A stretch of DNA of 64,000 nt from Ignavibacteriaceae bacterium. GTDB taxonomy: Bacteria; Bacteroidota; Ignavibacteria; Ignavibacteriales; Ignavibacteriaceae. The first letter of the stretch is position 1; every line of letters starts with the position of its first letter. The notes under the pieces were generated by a model. It saw only the letters and a list, made by a program, of their open reading frames with translations, had not been told where the DNA came from and searched no databases. The stretch is from assembly GCA_020848375.1 (NCBI GenBank), contig JADLAF010000041.1, positions 1-64,000 on the forward strand, in the 5' to 3' direction. A program made the translations under genes and the position numbers. This document shows positions 32,288 to 41,490 of this stretch, one piece after another.

Positions 32288-33349
32288 CTACTTTACAAGC
32301 TGAAGAATGTTTGTCGTGTTTGTTTTTTGCTTTCTCTTCGCGCTGCTGAACGGCGCTCCGGGAGGAGCTTTCATATCAAGTTCGACAGTAAGCGTTGTGG
32401 AAGTCTTTGATTTTTCAAACACACCTTTACCAATATTGAAATAAAGTTTTCCGCTTCCGGAATAACCAGTGTTCTTCATTGAAATACCATTTGATTTTGC
32501 TTCTGGGGCCAGTTCAGATTTACTGATCAACGATGCATCAATCACGGCGTAGGTATTATCACCGGATTTTTCAAATGATGCAAGCTTAAAACCGTGTGTA
32601 TTCTGAATGGCGAATATCTGGAAACTTGCTGGCTGCTGTGGGAAATACCATGTTGAGTCCTTGGCAACTTTCGCTTCAGGTAGTTTTCTAAACAACTGCA
32701 TAACGACAGGCCTTAAAGCACCATCAGTTATATCCTGTATAAATGCCTGCTTTTGTTCAGCATTTATTGAGTCTTTCATTTTGCGGAGTTCAATAATTTT
32801 ATCCGCAATTTTTGTCGTTCTGTAAAGTTCAGCGATATTTCCGTGTCTGTCAATACGGGCATTGAATGGATTATTTATTAATGCCTGGTATTCAAGGAAG
32901 CGATCTTCAACCGAAGTATCATTCTTCGTGCTTGATAAAAACTTATATTTTTCCTCATTAAAACTGCCTTCAACAGCAACTTCCTTAAAGGTGAAACTCA
33001 GTTCCATAGTTTTATCAGCTTCAAGTTCTTCAACCTTCACTTCAATGAGGTAAGAGATCTGCTGCTTTGCTCTCATCTCCTGAACGGTATCGGTCCTGAG
33101 AGACTGTAACTCATCGGTTATTGATGTCAGTTTATAGAGGAACGTATTGCCTTTTTGTACATTGTAACTAAGATCAAACTCTGAAAACGAATTGTCAGTT
33201 ACGGGTGTACCCTTAATCTCTGAAGTATCAACTGTCAGAATATCGGTTTCGGCAGTTTTCGGTGCATTTTCCTTTGAGTCACAGCCGGTGATCAACGTAA
33301 TAAAGGTAAACGTTATAAGGGTTAAAAATAAATTTCTTAACTTATTCAT
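32288..33349 (-). CDS. Hypothetical lipoprotein (DUF6263-like)
   Basis: FTFITLITGCDSKEN lipobox; LSYNVQKGNTFLYKLTSI...; family name from memory. Confidence 0.6.
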   Translation of the reverse strand: MNKLRNLFLTLITFTFITLITGCDSKENAPKTAETDILTVDTSEIKGTPVTDNSFSEFDLSYNVQKGNTFLYKLTSITDELQSLRTDTVQEMRAKQQISYLIEVKVEELEADKTMELSFTFKEVAVEGSFNEEKYKFLSSTKNDTSVEDRFLEYQALINNPFNARIDRHGNIAELYRTTKIADKIIELRKMKDSINAEQKQAFIQDITDGALRPVVMQLFRKLPEAKVAKDSTWYFPQQPASFQIFAIQNTHGFKLASFEKSGDNTYAVIDASLISKSELAPEAKSNGISMKNTGYSGSGKLYFNIGKGVFEKSKTSTTLTVELDMKAPPGAPFSSAKRKQKTNTTNILQLVK

Positions 33350-34583
33350 AAAGAAGATATCCCTTTTTAAGGTTATTAAAATTTTCTAATTCCTGCTGCC
33401 AGGAGTTATATATCTGTTCAGGGTCTTCACCGCTTTTCAGCCGTGATTGTAAATCGCTCTTGCCTGAGAGAATGGCAAAACTCTTTTCTCTGAAGGTGAA
33501 TTCAGAAGGATGCAGTTTTATAACATGATGCAAAATTCTTAGAGTGAGAAGGATTGGGTCAGATTTCAAATTCTGTTGCGGTGTAATTTTGATACCCTTA
33601 CACTCCACGTCCTTGTGCTTCGGTTTTGTAACTGCATTTTTAATTTCAACGGGGGTATAAGTTACCGCCTCAAATGAAATATCCGGATAATCGTATTTTT
33701 TCAATTCAGTCAGAAGTTTTTCATTATCAAGATACGGTGCGCCAAAAAGAAGGAAAGGGTAGTAGGTTCCGCGGCCTTCAGAAAGATTTGTTCCCTCGAA
33801 TAGGCATGTTCCAGGATACATAAGTATGGTTTCGGGTGACATGATATTAGGGGAGGGCTTAATAAAATTCTTTGTAGTAACTGACAGGGGAGAGTCATAC
33901 CTGTAATTTTGCATAGTAATTACAGTAAGATCAGTTGACTTGTCAATGATCATTTCCCCGGCATAGTATTGAGCAAGTTCACCGATAGACATACCATGAG
34001 CAACAGGTATAGGGGCAATGCCGACAAAGCTGGTGAGACCGGTATCTCTCACAGGACCAAAACTACCCATGAATGCAATCGGATTAGGTCTGTCAAGCAC
34101 GATAACTGGTATATTGTTTTCAGCGGCGGCTTCAATAGTGTAATAGAGAGTTGAGATATAAGTATAAAACCGTGCGCCAACATCTTGAATGTCAAAAATC
34201 AGAAGATCAACACCATTCAACATTTCTTTAGTCGGTTTTTTGTGTTTACCATAAAGCGAAAACACAGGGACACCGGTTTTTGCATCAACTGAGTTGCCAA
34301 TAGTCTCACCTGCTGAAGCCTCCCCTCTGATACCATGTTCAGGTCCGAAAAGTGCAGTCAGCTTTGCATAGGGGGCAATACTGAAAAGGGAATCTGCAAG
34401 ATGTGTTCCGTTCTTAAAAACGGCGGTGTGGTTTGTAACCAGACCAATGTTTTTTCCTTTAAGTAAATCTTTCTTCTCTGAAAGAAGACGATCAGCACCT
34501 GTAATGATATCATTATTCTGTGCTATTGTACAGCTCGTCAGAAAAACAAATACCGTGGTTACAAAAAGGGAGCGCATGGTCAT
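33342..34583 (-). CDS. DUF1343 / NamZ-like exo-beta-N-acetylmuramidase family protein
   Basis: KNIGLVTNHTAV, LFGPEHGIRGEASAGE, LLIFDIQDVGARFYTYISTL motifs. Start trimmed to ATG 34583 because the track ORF overlaps ndk. Confidence 0.85.
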   Translation of the reverse strand: MTMRSLFVTTVFVFLTSCTIAQNNDIITGADRLLSEKKDLLKGKNIGLVTNHTAVFKNGTHLADSLFSIAPYAKLTALFGPEHGIRGEASAGETIGNSVDAKTGVPVFSLYGKHKKPTKEMLNGVDLLIFDIQDVGARFYTYISTLYYTIEAAAENNIPVIVLDRPNPIAFMGSFGPVRDTGLTSFVGIAPIPVAHGMSIGELAQYYAGEMIIDKSTDLTVITMQNYRYDSPLSVTTKNFIKPSPNIMSPETILMYPGTCLFEGTNLSEGRGTYYPFLLFGAPYLDNEKLLTELKKYDYPDISFEAVTYTPVEIKNAVTKPKHKDVECKGIKITPQQNLKSDPILLTLRILHHVIKLHPSEFTFREKSFAILSGKSDLQSRLKSGEDPEQIYNSWQQELENFNNLKKGYLLYE

Positions 34584-34599
34584 ACGCTCCCTAAGGGTG

Positions 34600-35016
34600 T
34601 TATAATAATTCATTGCGCGAAAAGAAATGTGATATTTCAAGTGCTGCATTTTCATCAGAGTCGGAGCCGTGAACCGCATTCTCCGCTTTTGATCCTGCAT
34701 AAAGCTTTCTGATGGTTCCTGATTCTGCCTGAGCCGGATCAGTAGCCCCGATCAGTTTTCTAAAATCAGCAACTGCATTTTCTTTTTCAAGTGCGATTGG
34801 TACAACCGGACCTGAAATCATGAAATCAACTAATTCACCATAGAAAGGTCTTTCTTTGTGAACTTCATAAAACGCCTGAGCAGACTCTTTGCTCATACGC
34901 ATTAGTTTCATTCCTTTAACTGTGAATCCGGCTTCAGTAATCTGAGCTATAATCTTTCCGACAACATTTTTTCTGACGCCATCAGGTTTAATGATGGCAA
35001 GGGTTCTGTTTGACAA
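34600..35016 (-). CDS. ndk: Nucleoside diphosphate kinase
   Basis: [39 protein letters not shown]. Confidence 0.96.
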   Translation of the reverse strand: MSNRTLAIIKPDGVRKNVVGKIIAQITEAGFTVKGMKLMRMSKESAQAFYEVHKERPFYGELVDFMISGPVVPIALEKENAVADFRKLIGATDPAQAESGTIRKLYAGSKAENAVHGSDSDENAALEISHFFSRNELL

Positions 35017-35034
35017 TGTATTATTTCCTTTCTT

Positions 35035-36069
35035 CTATTTTTTCTTGCTTACTTTTTTAACTGTTTTTTTCGCCACCGCAACCAGTTTCTTTTTCGTGGT
35101 TAGTTTGGCAATGCTTTTTTTGGCTGCTGCTTTTTTAACTGGAGCCGCTTTTTTTGCTGGGGCAGCTTTCTTTGCAGGAACTTTTATTTTTGCGGAGAGT
35201 GCTTCGAGAGCTTTTTTCATGGTGACCCCCATATCAGCCGGACTTTCAACAACTTTGATGCCGGCTTTTTTCATAACGCTCATTTTTTCTGCTGCGGTAC
35301 CTTTTCCGCCAGAGATGATTGCGCCGGCATGCCCCATTCTTCTTCCGGCAGGTGCTGTTCTTCCTGCGATGAATCCGACGACAGGTTTCTTAACAAATTT
35401 CTTTATATATGCTGCTGCTTCTTCTTCCGCACTTCCTCCAATTTCACCAATCATGATGATACCATGGGTGTCAGGGTCTTCATTAAAAAGTTTTACTATC
35501 TCAGCAAACTTTGAACCTATTACCGGGTCACCACCAATGCCAACACAAGTTGACTGTCCAAGACCAACATCAGTTAATTGCTTAACTGCTTCGTAGGTTA
35601 ATGTTCCGCTTCTTGACACAACTCCAATTTTCCCTGCTTTGTGAATAAAGCCGGGCATTATACCAACCTTTGCCTGACCGGGGGAGATAACGCCCGGGCA
35701 ATTTGGTCCGATCAGCACAACTCCTTTGTCTTTGATATTATGATATGCTTTTATCATATCAGCGGCTGGAATACCTTCAGTAATGCAAATGACTACTTTT
35801 ATTCCTGCCTCGGCTGCTTCCATAATTGCATCAGCAGCAAAAGCCGGGGGAACAAAGATGACGGAAGTATTTGCCTTCGCATAGGTTACTGCATCTTTTA
35901 CAGTATTATATACGGGAACACCATTAAAGGTTTCACCGCCCTTACCGGGGGTTACTCCTGCAACGACGTTTGTTCCATAATCCAGCATCTGCTCGGTATG
36001 GAAAGATCCTTCTTGTCCTGTGATACCCTGGACAACAAGACGGGTTTTTTTATTGACTAATATGCTCAT
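35035..36069 (-). CDS. sucD: Succinate-CoA ligase alpha subunit with Lys/Ala/Pro-rich C-terminal extension
   Basis: [60 protein letters not shown]; then 51-aa tail [25 protein letters not shown]...KVSKKK. Confidence 0.95.
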   Translation of the reverse strand: MSILVNKKTRLVVQGITGQEGSFHTEQMLDYGTNVVAGVTPGKGGETFNGVPVYNTVKDAVTYAKANTSVIFVPPAFAADAIMEAAEAGIKVVICITEGIPAADMIKAYHNIKDKGVVLIGPNCPGVISPGQAKVGIMPGFIHKAGKIGVVSRSGTLTYEAVKQLTDVGLGQSTCVGIGGDPVIGSKFAEIVKLFNEDPDTHGIIMIGEIGGSAEEEAAAYIKKFVKKPVVGFIAGRTAPAGRRMGHAGAIISGGKGTAAEKMSVMKKAGIKVVESPADMGVTMKKALEALSAKIKVPAKKAAPAKKAAPVKKAAAKKSIAKLTTKKKLVAVAKKTVKKVSKKK

Positions 36070-36092
36070 TGAGTCCTCTGTTGATTATAATC

Positions 36093-37511
36093 TTATAATT
36101 TATTGAAATTCATTGCTGCCTGAAGTATATATTCTTCGTTAAACTGATCCGCGAGTAACTGAATGCCGACCGGCAGGCCGTTTTTAGCTTTTCCGGCGGG
36201 AATATTCATTGCCGGAATACCTGCAAGATTTGCAGAAGTTGTGTAAATGTCACTTAAATACATCTCGAGGGGGTTATTATTCTTTTCTCCGATTTTGAAA
36301 GCAGTCCCCGGGGTTGTTGGAGTAAGAAGCAAATCAACCTTTGTGAAAACTTTCCGGAAGTCAGATGCGATTTTCTGTCTGACTTGTTGTGCTTTGCGGT
36401 AATAAGCATCATAATATCCTGAAGAGAGAACGTAGGTGCCGAGCATAATTCTTCTCTTCACCTCTTTGCCAAACCCGGCAGTACGGGAAGATACATACAT
36501 CCCTGCCGGGTCACGTGATTCTTCGTTTCTGTAACCGTAACGCACACCATCGAAGCGTGCAAGATTGGAGGATGCTTCTGCAGTAGCTAATATATAATAA
36601 ACTGCTATAGCGTATTGGGTATGGGGGAGTGATACCTCAATTACAGAATGTCCTGCCTTTTTCAGAAGGGAAGCAGCTTCATCCACTTTCTCTCTGATTT
36701 CAGGATTGAGGTCCTCAGTTAGATATTCCTTCGGCAATCCGACAGTAAATTTTTTCTTTTCGTGAAGAACCGGATAAACTCCGGTAATCTGTCGTGTAAC
36801 AGAAGTTGAATCTTTTTCATCGTACCCTGAAAGAACATCAAGAAGAAGTGCACTGTCTTCAACGGAACGGCTGAAGGGACCGACGGTATCAAATGAAGAA
36901 GCAAATGCAGTCAGACCATATCTTGAAACACGTGAGTAGGTCGGCTTCAGTCCATAGATACCACAGAAAGAAGCTGGCTGGCGGATTGATCCGCCGGTAT
37001 CGGTTCCGAGTGAAGCATCACACATATAAGCAGCGACTGCAGCAGCAGAACCGCCGCTTGATCCTCCGGGTACGTAATCGGTATTATGCGGGTTCTTCAC
37101 CGTGCCGAATGCAGAATTTTCATTTGAAGATCCCATCGCAAATTCATCACAGTTGGTCTTACCGATGATAACTGCATCTTCATCAAGAAGTTTTTGCACA
37201 GAAGTGGCTGTATAAACAGCTTTAAAATCTTTGAGAATATTGGAACTGCAGGTGAGAGTCTTATCCTTAATTGAAAGCACATCTTTAACTGCGATAACTG
37301 CTCCTGCGAGTTTTCCGTGTCGGCGAGATTTAATTTTATATTCAATTGCTTCAGCGACAGATAGTGCATCTGATTCAAATACCTCCGTGAAAGCATTGAT
37401 ACTTGCAAGTTCTCTGATACGGCTGAGATAAAAAGAAACATTCGCCAAGAGAGAAAGTTTACCGCTTCTAATCAGTTCCTGTTTTTCAGAAATTGTTCTG
37501 TAAGGGAGCAA
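36093..37511 (-). CDS. gatA: Asp-tRNA(Asn)/Glu-tRNA(Gln) amidotransferase subunit A
   Basis: Amidase signature PGGSSGGSAAAVAAYMCDASLGTDTGGSIRQPASFCG; SAFGTVKNPHN; GYRNEESRD. Confidence 0.93.
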   Translation of the reverse strand: MLPYRTISEKQELIRSGKLSLLANVSFYLSRIRELASINAFTEVFESDALSVAEAIEYKIKSRRHGKLAGAVIAVKDVLSIKDKTLTCSSNILKDFKAVYTATSVQKLLDEDAVIIGKTNCDEFAMGSSNENSAFGTVKNPHNTDYVPGGSSGGSAAAVAAYMCDASLGTDTGGSIRQPASFCGIYGLKPTYSRVSRYGLTAFASSFDTVGPFSRSVEDSALLLDVLSGYDEKDSTSVTRQITGVYPVLHEKKKFTVGLPKEYLTEDLNPEIREKVDEAASLLKKAGHSVIEVSLPHTQYAIAVYYILATAEASSNLARFDGVRYGYRNEESRDPAGMYVSSRTAGFGKEVKRRIMLGTYVLSSGYYDAYYRKAQQVRQKIASDFRKVFTKVDLLLTPTTPGTAFKIGEKNNNPLEMYLSDIYTTSANLAGIPAMNIPAGKAKNGLPVGIQLLADQFNEEYILQAAMNFNKL

Positions 37512-37522
37512 TTGATCTACCG

Positions 37523-37732
37523 TTACCCTTGGTTCTTGGTGTTGTCTTTGGGTTTGTCTTCGGTGTCCATTGATTTCTTAATTTCGGTTTCAACATCTGA
37601 CATGGACTTTTTAACTTCACGCAGCCCTTTGCCGAAACTGCGGAGAATTTCAGGCAGTCTTTTGGGTCCGAAAACAAGTAATATTACCAGCCCGATGACT
37701 ATTATTTCACCGGTTCCAATGTTAGAAAACAT
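37523..37732 (-). CDS. Twin-arginine translocase TatA/TatE family subunit
   Basis: GTGEIIVIGLVILLVFGPKRLPEILRSFGKGLREVKKSMSD. Confidence 0.9.
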   Translation of the reverse strand: MFSNIGTGEIIVIGLVILLVFGPKRLPEILRSFGKGLREVKKSMSDVETEIKKSMDTEDKPKDNTKNQG

Positions 37733-37734
37733 AC

Positions 37735-37920
37735 TTATTTATCTTTAATTTCTTTTTTTGATTCATCTGAATCGCTATCAGCAGGATCTTTCACTGCTTT
37801 TTTGAACTCCTTAATACCTTTACCGAGTCCCTGCGCTAGTTCCGGAATTTTTTTAGCTCCAAATAAAAGCAGGATGATTCCAACGATGATGAGTATTTCT
37901 GTAAAACCAAGATTAGGCAT
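37735..37920 (-). CDS. Twin-arginine translocase TatA/TatE family subunit (second copy)
   Basis: [41 protein letters not shown]. Confidence 0.9.
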   Translation of the reverse strand: MPNLGFTEILIIVGIILLLFGAKKIPELAQGLGKGIKEFKKAVKDPADSDSDESKKEIKDK

Positions 37921-38632
37921 GCTGCACCTTTTTCTCTGAAAGTGAATTAATAACCGAGGCGAATAGTGTCAGTCCATCTGCATTACCCAGCAGGATATCC
38001 GCGTTTCTTTCCGGATGAGGCATCAGACCGAGTACGTTTCCCTCAGCATTGATGATTCCGGCGATATTGTTTATGGAACCGTTAGGATTTGCTTCTGCGC
38101 CGGTAGTTCCTTTTATATCTGAATATCTGAACAAAATTCTATTTTCTTTTTCTAATGTATCAATAACTTCTTTTGGCGCGGTATAATTTCCTTCACCGTG
38201 CGCGATCGGAAAGTTTACCACCTGTCCTTTTATATATCCAGATGTAAAAATTGAATCATTCTGTTCTACGCGAAGATTCTGATCAGAGCAAATAAATTTT
38301 AGTGAACTGTTGTTGTTAAGCGCTCCGGGGAGCAATCCTGATTCGCAGAGTATCTGAAAACCATTACAGATTCCGATGATGACTGTTCCTTCTGAGGCAG
38401 CATTCTTTACTGACTGCATAACCGGGGAAAGACCGGCAATTGCCCCTGAACGCAGGTAGTCACCATAGGAAAAACCGCCCGGGAGTATGATCAGATCAAA
38501 ATGACGGTTGAACGTATCTTTATGCCATATATATTCAGGTGATACCATTTCGAACTTCGTGAGTGCAGCAAAAGCATCATGATCACAGTTCGAACCGGGG
38601 AAAACAACAACGCCTGCTGAGATGCTGCTCAT
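37913..38632 (-). CDS. purQ: Phosphoribosylformylglycinamidine synthase subunit PurQ
   Basis: [56 protein letters not shown]. Start at ATG 38632. Confidence 0.95.
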   Translation of the reverse strand: MSSISAGVVVFPGSNCDHDAFAALTKFEMVSPEYIWHKDTFNRHFDLIILPGGFSYGDYLRSGAIAGLSPVMQSVKNAASEGTVIIGICNGFQILCESGLLPGALNNNSSLKFICSDQNLRVEQNDSIFTSGYIKGQVVNFPIAHGEGNYTAPKEVIDTLEKENRILFRYSDIKGTTGAEANPNGSINNIAGIINAEGNVLGLMPHPERNADILLGNADGLTLFASVINSLSEKKVQHA

Positions 38633-38877
38633 AGTTTTTGAAGGTGAATTTGAAACTCTTCCATGACCGGATTTGCAAGAAGCTTTGAGCAAAAATCATT
38701 TGCAACTGACCGTGCCTCCTGTTCGTCCTCAGTATTAACCGTAAAGTCAATTTGCTTGTTAACCCTTACATCAGTTATGCCTGAGTACCCAAGTAGTCTG
38801 GCACCCTGCTCAACTGCCTTACCCTGGGGGTCTAATATGGATTTCCTTCTTTTTACAAACACCTGAACTGAGTACAC
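38629..38877 (-). CDS. purS: Phosphoribosylformylglycinamidine synthase subunit PurS
   Basis: [42 protein letters not shown]; adjacent to purQ. Confidence 0.93.
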   Translation of the reverse strand: MYSVQVFVKRRKSILDPQGKAVEQGARLLGYSGITDVRVNKQIDFTVNTEDEQEARSVANDFCSKLLANPVMEEFQIHLQKL

Positions 38878-38881
38878 GCTT

Positions 38882-39619
38882 CTACCTCTCTGATAGTTCT
38901 GATTTACTATGTGGAGCTGATAATTTATAATACATCTCTCTGAAAATACCGAAGAGAATTACGAAAATGAAGAAATAAAAGATCATTCCCGCCCCCAAAA
39001 AAATCGTAGTGACCAGACCTGCCAGTAAAAAAAGAAAATGGAATGGCTTATCCTTAACACCTTCAACCGAGAATTTTGGAAGGGTTTCATATTTAATTCG
39101 GCTGATCATAAGAAGAGACAGAATGAGTACAAGAGGAAACGACCAGATAGTGTACTCCTCCCGGATCAGACCGGCATTTTCGCTAAGGAAAATGAATGAT
39201 GCCAGTGTAATAGCTGAACTCGGTATTGGCAGTCCGCTGAAACTTTTTTTGTCGTAATCGGTGATCTCGAAATTAAAGCGAGCCAGCCGAAAACCACCAG
39301 CGAGCAGCATAGTGGAGGAGAAAATGATGCCCCAGATACCGAATTTTTCAAATACTGCATGATAAATCAAAAAAGAAGGGGCTGCCCCGAAGCTGATAAC
39401 ATCTGCCAGTGAATCGAGTTCAACGCCGAATTCACTTCCGGATTTGAGAAGCCGTGCACTTAAACCGTCCAATGCATCAAGAATGGCAGCAATAATAATT
39501 ACCCAGGCAGCATCACGAAATCTTCCATTTGCGGACAAAATAAGGGAATAAAACCCCATAAACATACTCAGCAGAGTAAAGAAGTTAGGAATAAACCTGC
39601 GGTACGCCTGGTTTTTCAT
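38882..39619 (-). CDS. pssA: CDP-diacylglycerol-serine O-phosphatidyltransferase
   Basis: ALDGLSARLLKSGSEFGVELDSLADVISFGAAPSFLIY CDP-alcohol phosphotransferase signature. Confidence 0.93.
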   Translation of the reverse strand: MKNQAYRRFIPNFFTLLSMFMGFYSLILSANGRFRDAAWVIIIAAILDALDGLSARLLKSGSEFGVELDSLADVISFGAAPSFLIYHAVFEKFGIWGIIFSSTMLLAGGFRLARFNFEITDYDKKSFSGLPIPSSAITLASFIFLSENAGLIREEYTIWSFPLVLILSLLMISRIKYETLPKFSVEGVKDKPFHFLFLLAGLVTTIFLGAGMIFYFFIFVILFGIFREMYYKLSAPHSKSELSER

Positions 39620-40272
39620 TGAACCGGCTTTTCTGCCCTAAAGAGAACGGTTTCTCCGGCTCTGACGATATCACCGACCTTTATCTGAGAGGAAAACCCC
39701 TGACCAACCCAAACGTCAACCCGGCTTCCGAACTTAATCATTCCAAAGCGGTTACCCATACTGACCTGCTCTCCCTGTTTGAGGTCATAAACTATTCTAC
39801 GGGCAACAAAACCGGCTACCTGAGTAAAAAGGACTTTGCCGAGGTGTGAGTCTATGGCAATTTCTGAGCGTTCATTGACCTCAGAGGCCTTATCCTCGAA
39901 TGCGGCTATATACTGCCCTTTATGGTATTTTACGTAATTTACCGTCCCATCAACAGGAATACGGTTTACATGGACGTTAAGCGGCGACATAAAAACAGAA
40001 ATCTGGGTCGCTTTACCTTTGATAAAACCGGGTTCTTCTACTTCCTTTATAATAATAACTTTACCATCGGCTGGGGAGACAATCACATTTTTGTCTGCCG
40101 GGGTAGTCCTTTCGGGGTCACGGAAAAAATTAAGGGTAAAAACAGTCAGGAGACCGGTAAATACAAAAAGGGAATATTTGAGAATTGGATTTGCCGTCCA
40201 GATACCAGCTAGTATCAGGATAAAACAAAGGGCAAAAACCACTCCCATGGTTGAATAGCCGTATTTTGTCAT
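39616..40272 (-). CDS. psd: Phosphatidylserine decarboxylase family protein
   Basis: NFFRDPERTTPADKNVIVSPADGKVIII; SPLNVHVNRIPVDG; FGMIKFGSRVDVWVG. Confidence 0.93.
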   Translation of the reverse strand: MTKYGYSTMGVVFALCFILILAGIWTANPILKYSLFVFTGLLTVFTLNFFRDPERTTPADKNVIVSPADGKVIIIKEVEEPGFIKGKATQISVFMSPLNVHVNRIPVDGTVNYVKYHKGQYIAAFEDKASEVNERSEIAIDSHLGKVLFTQVAGFVARRIVYDLKQGEQVSMGNRFGMIKFGSRVDVWVGQGFSSQIKVGDIVRAGETVLFRAEKPVQ

Positions 40273-40602
40273 CTGCCTTTCCGGAATTAAAAAAAAGTAA
40301 TACGAAAGTTAATTAACCGGCAGGTAAGAATGAAACGCCCTGTGCTGAGACCCTGACGATTCTTTGAGCATCAGAAGGGATGGCGTTATCTCCTTTTCTT
40401 CTCCCTTGAAGAATTTTTGAACAAAATAATGATTTGTCTCATTATTATTCCCCGAAACATTCCTTTTTTTCTTGACTGATTAAATGATTTTACCTAATTT
40501 ATAACAGAGTATTTTGTCCGATTTAATCGCGCTTTCACCTTAAGCAAATCGGCAAAAAAACAGGAATTTTGTAAGTCGTTGAACTTTAAAGGTAAAACTT
40601 AA

Positions 40603-41475
40603 ATGAAGAACTCTCTAAAATATAGTACAGTGTTTCTGTTACTTTTTTTAACTACACCTGAATATCTCTATTCACAATCCGGGGACCAGTTGTTTTTGAG
40701 TAACTGCCGTGCCTGCCATACAGTTGGCGGTGGTAAACTTGTCGGACCTGACTTAAAAGATGTTACAACCAGGCGGACTGAGCAGTGGCTACTTTCTTTT
40801 ATTAAATCTTCCCAAACGCTTATTAACAGCGGCGATAAAGATGCAGTTGCACTTTTTAACGAATACAATAAAGTCCAGATGCCCGATCAGAACCTGTCTG
40901 AAGCCCAAATCAAGGACATACTTGCTTATATAACTAAGGAAAGCCAAAGTGCCTCAACAACCAATGTAGTTGATAAGGGAGAATCAATTAAACATCCTGT
41001 TATCGGCAAATCACTGGCAGAAGCCAACAGGGATGATATAAACACCGGGAAAGAGTATTTTGAAGGAACGATCAGATTTGCCAACGGCGGTCCTTCTTGT
41101 ATTAGCTGCCATAATGTAGATCATGCTGATATGATTAGCGGCGGATTGTTTGCAATTGATCTTACACTTACAGTTTCACGGTTAGGACCTACCGGCGTTC
41201 ATGCGATGATTACAAATCCCGGATTCCCTGCGATGAAGACCTCTTTTCAGAATAATTCAATTACTCCTGAAGAAGCATTCTATTTAACAGCTTTTTTAAT
41301 GAAAGCAAATAGTGATTCTGAATTTGGTGTTGTTAAAAACTCTTCAGGGTTTTTATTTAATACAGGGTTGATGGGGTCTGCCTTCTTATTTATTGTTTTC
41401 GGAGGTATTTGGTGGGACAGAAAACGGAAATCGGTAAATCACGATATTTTCAAAAGACAAATTAAATCAAAGTAG
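40603..41475 (+). CDS. Di-heme cytochrome c (NarC-like position) with C-terminal TM
   Basis: Two CxxCH motifs (NCRACHTVGGGKLVGPDL and CISCHNVDH); signal peptide; C-terminal hydrophobic helix; immediately upstream of narG. Confidence 0.88.
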   Translation: MKNSLKYSTVFLLLFLTTPEYLYSQSGDQLFLSNCRACHTVGGGKLVGPDLKDVTTRRTEQWLLSFIKSSQTLINSGDKDAVALFNEYNKVQMPDQNLSEAQIKDILAYITKESQSASTTNVVDKGESIKHPVIGKSLAEANRDDINTGKEYFEGTIRFANGGPSCISCHNVDHADMISGGLFAIDLTLTVSRLGPTGVHAMITNPGFPAMKTSFQNNSITPEEAFYLTAFLMKANSDSEFGVVKNSSGFLFNTGLMGSAFLFIVFGGIWWDRKRKSVNHDIFKRQIKSK

Positions 41476-41490
41476 TAAAGGTATTCTAAG

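Noticed and set aside
34991-35596. 201-aa + strand ORF, very Phe/Ala-rich
   Set aside because: Antisense shadow of the sucD Lys/Ala tail and core; composition explained by the opposite-strand codons.
40341-40390. TPP-riboswitch-like GCTGAGA string
   Set aside because: The rest of the TPP aptamer consensus (for example CTGAT..GG.TAATGCC..CG.AGGGA) is not present in the right order.
40440-40500. FNR-like site (TTGACTGATTAAAT) upstream of the nar operon
   Set aside because: Only the left half-site resembles TTGAT-N4-ATCAA; too weak to report as a site.
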